From the NCBI GenBank assembly GCA_013407085.1, contig JACCGJ010019685.1, forward strand, positions 1-64,000: 64,000 nucleotides of DNA. Reading direction: 5' to 3'. How positions within the stretch are numbered: the first letter of the stretch is position 1; each line of letters starts with the position of its first letter. A program made the translations under genes and the position numbers. This DNA is from Atriophallophorus winterbourni (taxonomy: Eukaryota > Platyhelminthes > Trematoda > Plagiorchiida > Microphallidae). Shown one piece after another: positions 30,979 to 41,036 of the stretch. Below the pieces are notes generated by a model that was not told the origin of the DNA, ran no database searches, and saw only the letters and a list, made by a program, of their open reading frames with translations.

Positions 30979-31282
30979 ACTGTCGTATATCGTTATATCT
31001 GTTTGTGTTGCACTGTCTTTTTGTGTTATAAACTCGTAAGCATATATAAAAGCATGTGTTTCTTTTTATAATCGTAAACTGTATCAACAAGTAGTTTAAA
31101 GCCCAAATCTTCTTACTCTCTACTCGTTGAGTTCTCCATAACCTATACACTACAAGCACATAAGTATTTCACGATTGCACACCCGTGAGTTCATGCATCA
31201 TACATACATCACAATCCAACCGATGAAAACGTTGAAATGCAATTGACCTTAATTTAGCTTGACAACGAATCACTATGTGATA
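30979..31282. other. Flank of the retrozyme locus with a direct repeat of its left border
   Basis: 31231-31281 repeats 30124-30173 almost exactly, ending in the retrozyme hairpin sequence. A second short repeat (CTGTCGTATATCGTTAT) occurs at both 30098 and about 30978. Confidence 0.6.
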
Positions 31283-33560
31283 AATAATTCCGGCGTTCTA
31301 CATGTCAGAACAGATTTAAAGAGTAAAGTGCTCTATTCTAGCTCGTTGTGCTACTGAGGCACATTGCTTAGTCCAATCGAAGTCTTCTGTTACGACTATT
31401 CCTAAATCTTTAACTCTCCGAATAGATTGGAAGTCGATCCTACCGGTATTTAAAGTCACTGCAATTTTGCCAACTGCTGCAGATAACATATGACATTTAT
31501 TACAGTTCAAAGGAAGATCCAAATCCTGTGACCATTTAATGACATTTTCGATATCTCAAAGCAGATCACCGTGATCACTTGATCTGGTGAATTTGACATC
31601 ATATGTAAACATGTAGCAGGGAGATGATAACCGAGATGCAAAATCATCGATGAAGATCAGGAAGAGTTTTGGGTCGAGTACTGAACCATTTAGGACCCGA
31701 CTGGTAGCTTTGGCAAATTAAGAGGTAATATCGCCCATATGGAGCTGGGAGGATCTATCACGAAATAACCTGGCATTCTAGTAGTAAAGCTTACCAGATA
31801 CACCTTTGGCCGCGAGTTTCAACCCTAGGGATCCTGTGACTGACTGCGTCGAAGGTCAATCCGCCATCGTCCAGTGTATGGAAACTACCTAAAAAGCATA
31901 GAAGATTCGAGAGACACGACCTTCTTTCAAGAAATCCATGTTGAACCGTGCTTAATGAGGTATTGTGCACGAGGTAGGTGAACAACCGATCCTCGATAAG
32001 TCTATCCATGGCTTTGCATAAAACACTAGTCAAGGTTACCGGTCATAACCTTGTTGCGCAACTTCTTTTGGAATGGGTACGAAAATGGCTTTCTTTCAGT
32101 CGTCCGGTAGGATGCCCTTGAAGAGCGATTCGTTGTATAACCTACGCAGAGATTACTAGTAGCCTAACAATTTCCTTTACAATTTTCGAATGCACGACAT
32201 CAGGTCCGGCGGATTTATTTCCATCTAGATTCTGTAGGAACCGAGCGACATCTTCCATGCAAAAACCTACTTCGATTAGAGAGGCACCTGTTTCAGTACC
32301 AAGAGTTGGGACTGAGTAAATCGCATTACGGCCATCCACTCCATGTACACATGCCTTGTCAGAATCAGAACAGGTATTCTCGCCATTGTCTAATATGGGG
32401 TACTTATGCGATCTTTTGTTTTATCCTTAGACTGGAGGTAACTAAAATACTTCTTATGACTCTTTTTGGCAGAGATTGCGAGGCAAGTTTCGTAGATTTG
32501 CTTGAGTCTCCATTGTATCTTTACTGTGTTGTTTCTCGAAGCCTTATAGCATATGTCAAAAAAGCTGAGTATCTTAACCAGTTGCTATCGAGCTTAATAA
32601 TGTTGCGTTGTACCGCGGGAGTGCACCGAAGTGACTTGTTCTTTATCCGTACAGATCGAAAATGACTTAGGATATTACGCTCAATAACTGAACGTTTACT
32701 TTTTCTGTCAGTGATTTCAGAAAGCCAGTCGCATCTTGAAGCGGAAAGCCGTACGGCATTCCAGTCAACTCGAATTATATTACGCCGGTATTTGACTGGT
32801 GGCTTAAGGAATCGGAAAATTGCCTGGAATAGTATGACGACATGGTCAATTTTTTCCAAAGGTGAGTCGTAAGAGAGGTTTTGGACATCTCTAGGATCTT
32901 TAGACAGAACTAGGTCCAGTGTGGATAGTGAGTGACCGCCTCTGTACCTAGTTTTCTCACTTTATCATCATCATCAGAGGCAGCATTACACCGGTAGCAT
33001 GTACCGAATGCTAAACTGCTACACAGCCATGAAAAAGTAAAACGCTAAAAGACGGGGAAAGGTGGGACTTAAATAGCTACGGATTCTATACCAGAGTAAG
33101 CACATACAGACTCGGACCAGGTGCTCACACGTACGTGCCGATTAAGCGCATTGGAGTGCAGCCAATCGAGATATACCTGGGAAATTCTATCAGATATCGC
33201 CTGAGTGTCCCAGTCAATAACCGGTAGGTTGAAATCACCTATTAAATAGACTCGTGGGGCTGTTTTGAGCAACCTGGTAAGAAGTTCCCTAAGTTCCTGG
33301 TCCTCGTTAGATGCACTGGGTGACCTGTGTAAACAGCCTAATACAAAAGAGAGCTTACCGTTAGTGACGATTGTCGAGACCAGCTGGATGCCAAAGGTGG
33401 CCATTTTGATGTAAGAGTCTTGGTATTTAATACCATGCTGTATGAGTATTAGAGCACCTCCTCCGCGTCTACCGTCTGGTCTATCCGATCTAAAGACTGC
33501 ATACGTCGAGAGAAGATTAACGGGAATAGTGTCTGTATCTTGAAGTCAGGTCTCTGATAC
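31283..33560 (-). mobile_element. CR1/Jockey-type element, family B, decayed
   Basis: Minus strand, 5' to 3': end of an APE-type endonuclease (SDRPDGRRGGGALILI near 33470; YLIGDFNLPVIDW near 33240), linker (32859-32521), RT fingers (NLDGNKSAGPDVVHSKI, 32250-32200), SLSTVQHGF (31950), a palm where the catalytic FADD is changed to FTYD (about 31600), and NCNKCHMLS up to QRARIEHF. It is truncated at both ends. Loss of the 3' end is unusual for a LINE and suggests later rearrangement at 31283. Confidence 0.8.
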
Positions 33561-33599
33561 ACTTAGGATCCTAGTCACATGACATGATTGTGACTAAGT

Positions 33600-33955
33600 C
33601 GCCAAATCAGCGTCCAGATTTCTTTCAGTGGTATGCCCAGAAGAGCGTCCACCACGTTCAACAATATCTTCATGAACCTTAAGTTCAGATCAGTTCAATC
33701 GGCACATGACTATAAGTAACAGATAAATCAATGGCGTCCAGAATTTCTATCGGTAGATAGCTTCTGAGGAGCGCTTACCACAGCCAATGTTTGTTCTTTG
33801 GTATCCTTGTCGTATGCAACAGGCGATGATACGATAAAATTTATCCAAACCGTTCTTAGGTAATTGTGGTGGTTCAGGCCTGAACCACACACACATACAC
33901 AGGTTTTCATAGCCGCGAAAGGGAAAAACGGAAAGAGTTTATTTTCGCTGAGCTA
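33600..33955 (-). repeat. Family A 3' UTR block with ~124-bp tandem units
   Basis: CGTCCAG-containing units start at 33611 and 33735. The block is colinear with 34700-34995, including the GGTATCC...GTCGTATGC segment. It is a second copy of that 3' UTR in the same orientation. Confidence 0.6.
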
Positions 33956-33964
33956 GTGGGAGGT

Positions 33965-34600
33965 TGGGAAGGAGGAACTTGTGCTGTCGTTGGCCCCACC
34001 TTCCGGGAATCGCGGACATCACCTCAAGTTATCCCATCATTACAGCCGACTTGAATGCCGAAGCAATTTTTTCACGCTTAGAGTCCCTCGAACCTGGAAC
34101 CCGCTACCCCCATCAGTTATTTCCGCCCCCTCTCTTAGCATTTTAATGAGCGCCTTGATCTCCACTTTTTCAATATACTGCGCAATTTTCAACTTCATTC
34201 ATATTTGTACTCATTGATACTGCACCCTTCTTTTCTTTCCAGCGTATATTCGCGTTCACATTCCTTCGAAACTGCCCAAACTTCCACGGACCCATATTTT
34301 GAACATTGTCGTGAGGTTACCCTACAAGCTTTTGGCTTGAACCCCAACCTTTTAACTGTCCAAGAACGCACCCGCCCAGCAAACTCGGGAAGACGCAACT
34401 CCAAAGCGAGTGTGGCCCGCTATAAGGCCTCCCCGCACCCGTACTGATTATACTGACCAATTTATTCCCTCGAACCCCATTCTGACGTTTTTTCTCTATC
34501 CTATTTTTCGATCCACTGTAAACACATCCTGTGGTTATTTGAAGCTATGTGCTTATTTTACCATAAATATACTATTGAACTATTGAACTATTTGAAATGA
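33965..34600 (+). mobile_element. CR1-type 3' end with (ACTATTGA)n tail
   Basis: The plus frame has SGNRGHHLKLSHHYSRLECR and TLRVPRTWNPLP, matching SGTRGHVLKLAHLPSRLNCR at the C-terminus of the element at 39154-40158. About 450 nt of 3' UTR follows, then ACTATTGA-type octamer repeats at 34570-34592. Short 3' microsatellites of this kind, rather than poly(A), are characteristic of CR1 elements. Confidence 0.85.
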
Positions 34601-34699
34601 GACATTTTAAAATCGCTATTTTATTTTTTTCTTCAGTAAAATGCCTGTAAAAATGAAAATGTAAACCATTTCCATGCTAAATAATTCATTATGCGACCT

Positions 34700-35007
34700 G
34701 AAAATTCAGTTCAGTTTGCACAGGACAGTATGTGGCTAACGAGCCAATCGAGCGTCCAGAATTTCTTTCGGTGGAAAGCTGCAGAGAAGCAAACACCACT
34801 GCCAAAGCGTTTTTTCCTATTGTGATTTGGATATTCTCGACGATCGCGCCGCCAAGGGATAAGCCAATCGAGCGTCCAGAATTTCCGTCTGTGGAAAGCT
34901 TCAAACGAGCGCCACCACTGCCAAAGTTGGTTCATTCTTGTTCTGGTATCCTCGTCGTATGCGAAGGTACGTCCGATGTTTTCCAAGCCGTCCTTTGGTC
35001 CCAGAAT
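34700..35007 (-). repeat. 120-bp tandem repeats in the 3' UTR of the family A element
   Basis: GCCAATCGAGCGTCCAGAAT starts at 34743 and again at 34863, a 120-bp period over about two units, directly after the stop codon of the element's last frame (35008). Confidence 0.75.
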
Positions 35008-35529
35008 TTATAGCTGCGACTGAGGGGGTAGTGCGTTCCAAGCACGAGGAATCCGGACGGCAAAGGAGTATCTGCGGCAGTCCAATCTACTATGCAGATG
35101 TGCTAACTTCAAGTGATGACCACGATTTGCTGAGTATGGGGCCATTTTAAGCATACCCCTACATGGGTGAGTTTCTTCCGTCAATATCCGATACGCAAGG
35201 ATCAGATCGCCTCGGGTACGACGATAGTTTGTAGAGAATAATTGTAGAGTCGTAAGACGTTCCTCATAGCTGACGGAGCTAAGCCCCTTGACAAGCTTCG
35301 TAGAACGTCTCTGCGGCTGTTCTAGGGCGTGGTGGTCACGTTTCAACCATGGGTTCCAGACGGAGACAGCATACTCCAAGTGTGGCCTGATGTACGCCTG
35401 AAGAAGAAACGGGAAGAGACGTGGATCGATTGTTCCGAACGCACGTTTTAAAAGCTTAACGTTTCTATTTGCCACCGTTGAAGCTCTACTACACTGAGCA
35501 GAGCAGCCCAAGTCATTTTGTATAATCAC
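35008..35529 (-). CDS. Reverse transcriptase C-terminal domain, frameshifted continuation
   Basis: Starts with NDLGCSAQCSRASTVANRN and contains LLKRAFG, RPHLEYAVSVWNPWLKRD and HSRLDCRRYSFAVRIPRAWN, the conserved CR1/Jockey C-terminus. Ends at the stop at 35008. Confidence 0.85.
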   Translation of the reverse strand: MIIQNDLGCSAQCSRASTVANRNVKLLKRAFGTIDPRLFPFLLQAYIRPHLEYAVSVWNPWLKRDHHALEQPQRRSTKLVKGLSSVSYEERLTTLQLFSTNYRRTRGDLILAYRILTEETHPCRGMLKMAPYSANRGHHLKLAHLHSRLDCRRYSFAVRIPRAWNALPPQSQL

Positions 35530-35541
35530 CCCAAGATCTTT

Positions 35542-35883
35542 TTATTGCATCGTGACAGCGGGCATCTTGCCACCCAGATTATAGCCAGGGTCGCCAGGAA
35601 GACGAATGCGTAATGCGTGGCATTTGTCAGTGTTGAATGGTATGCGATTGATCGTAGACCATGCGTGTAATGAATCCAGGTCGAATTGAAGTTTCCTTGT
35701 ATCGCTGGGTGAGTGGATGGCCCGCCAAATCTTGATATCATCCGCGAAAAGGAGAAATGGTGATTCGACGTAACCACCAATGTCGTTGATAAATATCAAA
35801 AATAAACGCGGGCCAAGAACGGACCCCTGAGGTACTCCGCACTGAATTGGGAATGGCTCTGAAAGGGTCTGTCTAACACGCAC
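35542..35883 (-). CDS. Reverse transcriptase palm, frameshifted continuation
   Basis: Contains GVPQGSVLGPRLFLIFIND and the catalytic LLFADDIKIW, followed by the thumb segment INRIPFNTDKCHALRI. It overlaps the previous frame by 88 nt; the two were one reading frame in the active element. Confidence 0.85.
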   Translation of the reverse strand: MRVRQTLSEPFPIQCGVPQGSVLGPRLFLIFINDIGGYVESPFLLFADDIKIWRAIHSPSDTRKLQFDLDSLHAWSTINRIPFNTDKCHALRIRLPGDPGYNLGGKMPAVTMQ

Positions 35884-38270
35884 CCGAAGGTTTCGCGAAC
35901 GTAGGAATTCAGCAACCAGGACAGCAACACGGGTGGAATACCCAATGCTTGCAGCTTGTGAAGCAATATCGCATGGTCAACTCGGTCAAATGCCTTAGAG
36001 AAATCCAAGTAAATGACGTCTATACCCTGACCTTCGTCAGCAGCTTTAGTCCAGTAGTCTCTGGCTAAAAGCAAATTTGTGGTACAAGAATGCCCTTTAC
36101 GAAATCCAAGTTGTTCTGCAGCGATGAAATAGGAACTATTCACAAAAGCCATAATTTCATCGGCAACAATGGCTTCCATCACCTTGGATAACACTGGGAG
36201 AAGGGTGACTGGACGGTAATTGGCAGGATCACTACGGCTTCCACCTTTGAAAATGGGAGTGATGATACCTTCCTTCCAACCAGTAGGGACTTCAGAGTTA
36301 TCCATCAATTTTTGGAAATAAGCCGCGAGAGGTTCGCAAAGTTGATCGGCAACTGCGCACAATGCTTTCGGTGTGATACAGTCGATACCCGGTGATGAGT
36401 TGAGTCGAAGTTGCATGATTTTTTCCCGAACTTTGCTGGCAGAAAACATAATACAAGAAGGTTGAGATGATGGGGTCAAAAGCATGGGGAAAATTAGAGA
36501 AGGGTTTTGGAAAATCGGCATGTAATGTGATCTTAAAACATTTGCCGCATCCTTTGATGTCGTCGTGGAACCTATACTGGTGGTAAGTGAAGGGATACCA
36601 GTCTGAACCTTCCGTTTATTGTTGATAAATTTGTACAAGAGCTTATTGTTTTCCAGGAATTGACCGGTGAGTTTACTTTGATAATCAAATTTATCCTGGC
36701 GCACCAGTCCCGTGCAATGATTTCGTAATTTTCTGTAACACTCCCAATCATTTGGCAGTTGTGTCAGTTTGAACTCAGTCCACGCAGCATTTCTGCGGCA
36801 CATCCATTTACGAGTTCTGCTCCGAATGAATGTGTCGGTGGTTTTTCGCAGGACGGGTTTTGAGACTGAAGAAAGCTCTAGCATCTGGTGCCACTTGGTA
36901 ACAAAATTTTGCCAAACTGAATCCGGACCGTCCTCTAACATGAAATCGAAGCTATTGGCGGCTACAACGTCATAGAAAATGCCGTAGTCAGTGACCGTCC
37001 GTAACTGAGAGTCCTCATGGTTGAGGTAGTTAGCATAGCACACAAAGTCAAAAGTTAAAACTATATGGTCGCTTTTGCCTAACGGAGTTTCACTCGAGAT
37101 TTCCTCAATCATCAACTCCTCATTCGTCAGTAAGAGGTCCAATAGAGAAGGCGTGTCAGTTCCACGAAAACGTGTCGGTTCAGTCACGTGATTGTACAAA
37201 GGGTGACTTCCTATCAGTTCACGCAGCTCCCAAGCAAAAGTATCGCGGGAGGGTTCAACAGTCAAACTGGGTGAATTGAAATCTCCCATCAACAAGACGT
37301 GACTATGTTGCATTGATAAGGCGAATCGCAAGGAGTGTAATAGGTTGACATCAGCAACAGGTTGAGCATTTGGTGGGCGGTAGATCACAGCCAGTAGAGC
37401 AGAGTCACTGTTTCTAAGCTGCAAGCGGCACCACAGTGAATCTATGGTTTGCAGATGAATGTGAGATAGTGGTTCACAGTGGAGTGAGGAGTTATGGTAC
37501 AAAAGAACTCCACCACCCTTGGTGGGACGATCTTTCCGAATGACAATCATACCAGGAAGTGAAATTTCGGCGTCTGCAACGGAAGATGATAACCATGTCT
37601 CAGTCACAGCTATCACGTCGAAGCGTTGAGCAGCGTGTCGAAGACGAAGTTCAGGAAGTTTACTGAGTAGGCCTTGGGCGTTCGCATAGAAACACTTCAG
37701 GCTCTCGCGCGATAGGGCGGAGTCTGCAGAGTTGTTTTGGGCGTCCATTACGCCGATCCTAATAGGACCGGCTGGCTTAAGTTTTTTTGAGGCATCAACA
37801 CTTTTATCGGCAGAATCACACTGAAGCTTGTCGATTCGCTTTTTATCGAGGGCAGAACGGAGGCGAATCTCGGAAGGTGCAAAACGTTTGTATCGGTACC
37901 AACTCTGTAACGCATCATTCACCATGGATTCTGATTGAAAAGTTACTTTGAGTATGCGGGGCCCAGAGCCCTTGTAACTGGGGGAAACAGGTAAACGTTT
38001 CAAACCAATCGTCAGAGTGTCAGTGATTTTACTTTTTTGTTGTATGAAACGCCACTGCTCGCAGTCGTGTGTAGTGTTTTTATTGGCATCATCGTCATTT
38101 AGTTCTGGAACGCCATGAATAAAAACGCTTTTCTTGTCATTCTCCAACTTCCAGTTGAAGTTCGTTTCTTTTTTTGGCTTGTCGCTCAGCCCATGACACG
38201 TCCGGAAATATGCGGATGGGTGAATTGCTGTTGCGCAAAGTGTATGCAGAGAGTAAGACGGATTCAACAT
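35796..38270 (-). CDS. Non-LTR polyprotein: ORF1 end, APE endonuclease and reverse transcriptase
   Basis: The longest frame in the window (824 codons). In order: second RRM-like segment (GPRILKVTFQSES, ~110), endonuclease from ~205 with NAQGLLSK, VTETWLSS, GGGVLLYHN, LLMGDFNSPS and KSDHIVLTF (catalytic Glu/Asp/His positions kept), basic linker RSRTRKWMCRRN (~500), RT fingers SSPGIDCITPKAL and NYRPVTLLPVLSK, QLGFRKGHSC, and motif A YLDFSKAFDRV (~760). The catalytic FADD box lies in the next frame (35883-35542), so one frameshift inactivates the enzyme. ORF1-like and endonuclease parts share one frame here, unlike family C where a stop separates them. Confidence 0.88.
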   Translation of the reverse strand: MLNPSYSLHTLCATAIHPSAYFRTCHGLSDKPKKETNFNWKLENDKKSVFIHGVPELNDDDANKNTTHDCEQWRFIQQKSKITDTLTIGLKRLPVSPSYKGSGPRILKVTFQSESMVNDALQSWYRYKRFAPSEIRLRSALDKKRIDKLQCDSADKSVDASKKLKPAGPIRIGVMDAQNNSADSALSRESLKCFYANAQGLLSKLPELRLRHAAQRFDVIAVTETWLSSSVADAEISLPGMIVIRKDRPTKGGGVLLYHNSSLHCEPLSHIHLQTIDSLWCRLQLRNSDSALLAVIYRPPNAQPVADVNLLHSLRFALSMQHSHVLLMGDFNSPSLTVEPSRDTFAWELRELIGSHPLYNHVTEPTRFRGTDTPSLLDLLLTNEELMIEEISSETPLGKSDHIVLTFDFVCYANYLNHEDSQLRTVTDYGIFYDVVAANSFDFMLEDGPDSVWQNFVTKWHQMLELSSVSKPVLRKTTDTFIRSRTRKWMCRRNAAWTEFKLTQLPNDWECYRKLRNHCTGLVRQDKFDYQSKLTGQFLENNKLLYKFINNKRKVQTGIPSLTTSIGSTTTSKDAANVLRSHYMPIFQNPSLIFPMLLTPSSQPSCIMFSASKVREKIMQLRLNSSPGIDCITPKALCAVADQLCEPLAAYFQKLMDNSEVPTGWKEGIITPIFKGGSRSDPANYRPVTLLPVLSKVMEAIVADEIMAFVNSSYFIAAEQLGFRKGHSCTTNLLLARDYWTKAADEGQGIDVIYLDFSKAFDRVDHAILLHKLQALGIPPVLLSWLLNSYVRETFGCVLDRPFQSHSQFSAEYLRGPFLARVYF

Positions 38271-38901
38271 CCTCCAAGGATGTTAGGGTGATGCGCAATA
38301 GTCTAGGCTCGCCAATATGTAATGATTTATGATGCCTGGACAGACGTACAATGTTCCCGGCCTCTGCAGAAACCTTCATTGAGTCACATATTGTCTGCCA
38401 CTGTTGTGCATCTTGCACCTGGCGAGTTTTGAAACAAGGCGAATTTGCCTCTGGCACATTGGTGCATATCACGGTTAGCACCTCATTGCAACGGGGGCTT
38501 GTTGCGGTGGCCACTTTCTTCACTGCTGTGAACTTGGCACGAGTGTTGTCTTTTGCAATCCCCGGAATCGTATGTACGGGTGTGTACTTAGAACCAGTGG
38601 AGATCGCCGCAGAAGCAGCAGTTGTAGCCAATGTCATCGGTGTTTCAGTTACAGATGAGATTCCAGCAACCAACGACCCAAATGTGTGCTTCGCTTTCGG
38701 GACAGAAGGAACAGCAACCCTTTTCAACTCGGACTGTTGACGAGTACACAGAGAACCATGGCTGTTTTCTAACCGGAGCAGTCTACTTTCAAGAGATGCA
38801 ATTTTCTGAGACTGTGCAACTTGAACTTGTTGGTCTAACAACGATAGCAGACAACGGACAGTTGGGTTTAACGAGCATGCTGCACAGAGCCAATATTCAT
38901 T
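38137..38901 (-). CDS. Non-LTR ORF1 protein, central part (RRM-like, nucleic-acid chaperone type)
   Basis: The open frame begins after the nested insert with NEYWLCAACS, the last Cys pair of the PHD-like finger, then a coiled-coil-like stretch (QKIASLESRLLRLENSH) and an RRM-like segment with RLSRHHKSLHIGEPRLLRIT. ORF1 proteins of this group bind element RNA. The natural start is at 40383 upstream of the nested copy. The frame ends at 38137 while the next frame already runs from 38270, so a frameshift near 38160 separates them. Confidence 0.75.
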   Translation of the reverse strand, partial: NEYWLCAACSLNPTVRCLLSLLDQQVQVAQSQKIASLESRLLRLENSHGSLCTRQQSELKRVAVPSVPKAKHTFGSLVAGISSVTETPMTLATTAASAAISTGSKYTPVHTIPGIAKDNTRAKFTAVKKVATATSPRCNEVLTVICTNVPEANSPCFKTRQVQDAQQWQTICDSMKVSAEAGNIVRLSRHHKSLHIGEPRLLRITLTSLEDVESVLLSAYTLRNSNSPIRIFPDVSWAERQAKKRNELQLEVGE

Positions 38902-40164
38902 CAATAGTCAATAGTATATTTTGGTACAAAAAGCTATGAGCTTAAAATAGAACCACAGGATAGTCAGCACAGGGGGTCGGGTGGAGTCCATGAAATTGGG
39001 TTTTGGTTACCAAAGTTCCGTAAATGGTGGGGTCAGAGGAAACACAGGGTAGTCAATACAGGGGAGGATGGATTGGCGTCAATTCGTATGTAGGTCTGGA
39101 AAAGAGAAAATGGGTGCAGCATCGGGAACAAAAAGAAATGTGCGAAGTTAAATTCAAATTTTCTGAGAATGATATAGGTAAGAGTCAAGGCGTTCTTTAA
39201 AAATAGCAAGGGAAGGAGAGGTTACAATAAAAGATGGTAGATCATTCCAGGCAGAAGGAGTGCGAACTGTGAAAAAGAACTTTCGGCAGTTTAACCGACT
39301 TGGTAGATGGGCAAGCTTTAAGACATGTCCCCGGGTTCCGGAATTAGGGGCCATCGAAAGCAGTCTGAAGCACGGGTGTTTGGCATTCTTGAGAATCAGG
39401 AAAACCAAAATCAGATCCCCTCGGATGCGGCGGTAACTCATGGGGAACAAATTAAGTGCCTTCAGGCGATCTTCATAGTTCATCGAACTAAGCCCTTTGA
39501 CGATTTTGGTGAATCTCCGTTGAGCTTGTTCCAGGACGTGAATATCGCGCTTTAACCACGGGGACCAGACGGACACGGCGTATTCTAGGTGAGGTCTGAC
39601 GTACGCGTGAAGAAGTGAGGGGGAAAGGCTGCGGTCGAAAGAACCAAAGACTCGTTTTAGAAGGCCTACGTTTCGATTCGCGACTAAGGAAGCGTATGAA
39701 CAGTGAGCAGAGCACCCGAGGTCACTTTGAACCAGTATACCGAGGTCCTTCTCTTGCATACTTACCGAAATTTCGGTGCCCCCTAGTTGATACCTAGGTT
39801 CACCGGGGTGGCGAATGCGGAGAGATCGGCATTTTCGTGGATTGAAAGGTAGCTGGTTCATAATTGCCCAACTATTAAGTGAGTTGAGGTCCATCTGCAA
39901 TTCGTCACAGTCATTTGGGGAAGAGAGGATTCGCCAGAGTTTGAGGTCATCTGCGAACATTAAAAACGGTGAGTTCACACATGCACCAATGTCGTTGATG
40001 AACATCAAGAACAAGCGCGGGCCGAGTACAGAACCTTGGGGTAAACCACATTTTATTGAAAAACAATCAGAAAGTGATTGTCTGACGCGAACGTGGAGTG
40101 TTCTGGCGCGGAGAAATTCGGCTATCCAAGACAAAGCCTTACTTGCGTTTTGTTTGTGTTCATT
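38896..40164 (-). mobile_element. Nested 5'-truncated CR1 copy inside ORF1, 6-bp target-site duplication
   Basis: The insert is 38902-40158. TTCATT occurs at 38896-38901 and 40159-40164. The minus frame 40158-39154 starts in mid-RT (ALSWIAEFLRARTLHVRVRQ), has GLPQGSVLGPRLFLMFIND, FADDLKLW and the full C-terminus to the stop at 39154, then a 3' UTR and an ACTATTG repeat tail just before 38902. The host PHD-like finger is split so that its last Cys pair lies after the insert, in the same frame. Same family and orientation as the host. Confidence 0.87.
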
Positions 40165-40390
40165 TAAAAGAGCGGACTTCAAACCCGAGCAACCAGGATG
40201 AAACCAGGAAGAGCAGATGCTACATTCTATCCCTTCAAGAACAGGGGTGGAACAACCGGCTTTACCGCAATTGACTGTAGCTTCAGACGGCTTTTGGGGT
40301 TCAGGAGCTTTCTACGTGCATTTTGTTGCAGTGAAGAATTCTCAAGACTACTCTTAGTAACTTTTGATCTACGAGCAACCATTATGTAGA

Positions 40391-40484
40391 AAATTTGTTA
40401 CGAATGAAAAAAAACAGATTCAGGAGAGCAAAATTTCACGTTGATTTCAAATCGCGCGCGCAACCAGTCGCTCAAGAGAACAGG
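40391..40484. other. 5' UTR of the family A element or flank
   Basis: Sequence directly 5' (minus sense) of the ORF1 ATG at 40383; likely element 5' UTR. The exact element border is not visible. Confidence 0.4.
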
Positions 40485-40860
40485 ATTTGACAGCCCTCGT
40501 CGCCTAAGCCTTTCAGGATTTTGAAATTTTCGATAAGGTCACCCCGTAGACGCCGACGCCAAAGGGAGAAGAGACGTTCTTCGTAGGGTTTCCCAAACAT
40601 ACCTTCAACCATTTTGGTAGCCAGTCGTTGGCTCCTTTCTAGTAGTAAAATTTCCTTTTGATAGAAGGGGCTCCGGGCTTACACGCAGTATTCTAAATGC
40701 GGCCTGACAATCGCCGTATATAAAAAGATAAGCACTTCCGGCGTTCTACATGTCAGAACGGATTTAAGCCTAAAGAGTTCTCCTCTAGCTCGTTGTGCAG
40801 CGGTGGCACACTGCGCAGAAGTCTGAAAAAACGTTTATACCAAAATGGTGTCAACCCCTT
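40485..40860 (-). mobile_element. CR1/Jockey-type family B, C-terminal fragment
   Basis: The minus strand reads AQCATAAQRARGELFRLKSV, then an EYC segment, then LERSQRLATKMVEGMFGKPY and WRRRLRGDLIENFKILKGLG. It carries the part that is missing from the family B copy at 31283-33560 and overlaps it slightly. Confidence 0.8.
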
Positions 40861-41036
40861 TTGAATGCGCCTACCGATGTGCAACCGGCTAGTTCAGCAA
40901 GCAGTTTACTACCACTCTTACACTGAAAATGTCTTAGATTTATATATATCGGGTTTTGAATTTCAAGGTCAACGTGGTATTTTGCTTCCTACGAATCCTT
41001 TGGTTTGTATTTATTTGATTTTCACCGGATTTCAAC

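Larger units (their letters stand above)
34600..40390 (-). mobile_element. CR1-type element, family A, near full length, interrupted by a nested copy
   Basis: Minus strand, 5' to 3': ORF1 start ATG at 40383, a PHD-like finger (CSICSSWFHPGCSGL near 40210-40180), the nested insert 38902-40158, the rest of ORF1 (WLCAAC, then the RRM-like GEPRLLRITL), endonuclease and RT (38270-35796), RT continuation (35883-35542) and C-terminus (35529-35008), then a tandem-repeat 3' UTR. Only a few frameshifts separate these frames, so the copy is fairly young. The family belongs to the CR1/Jockey group with APE endonuclease. One frameshift lies near 40310 and others near 38160, 35850 and 35530. Confidence 0.88.

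Noticed and set aside
38351..38939. Plus-strand frames of 129 and 102 codons
   Set aside because: Antisense of the CR1 ORF1 frame, no independent motif.
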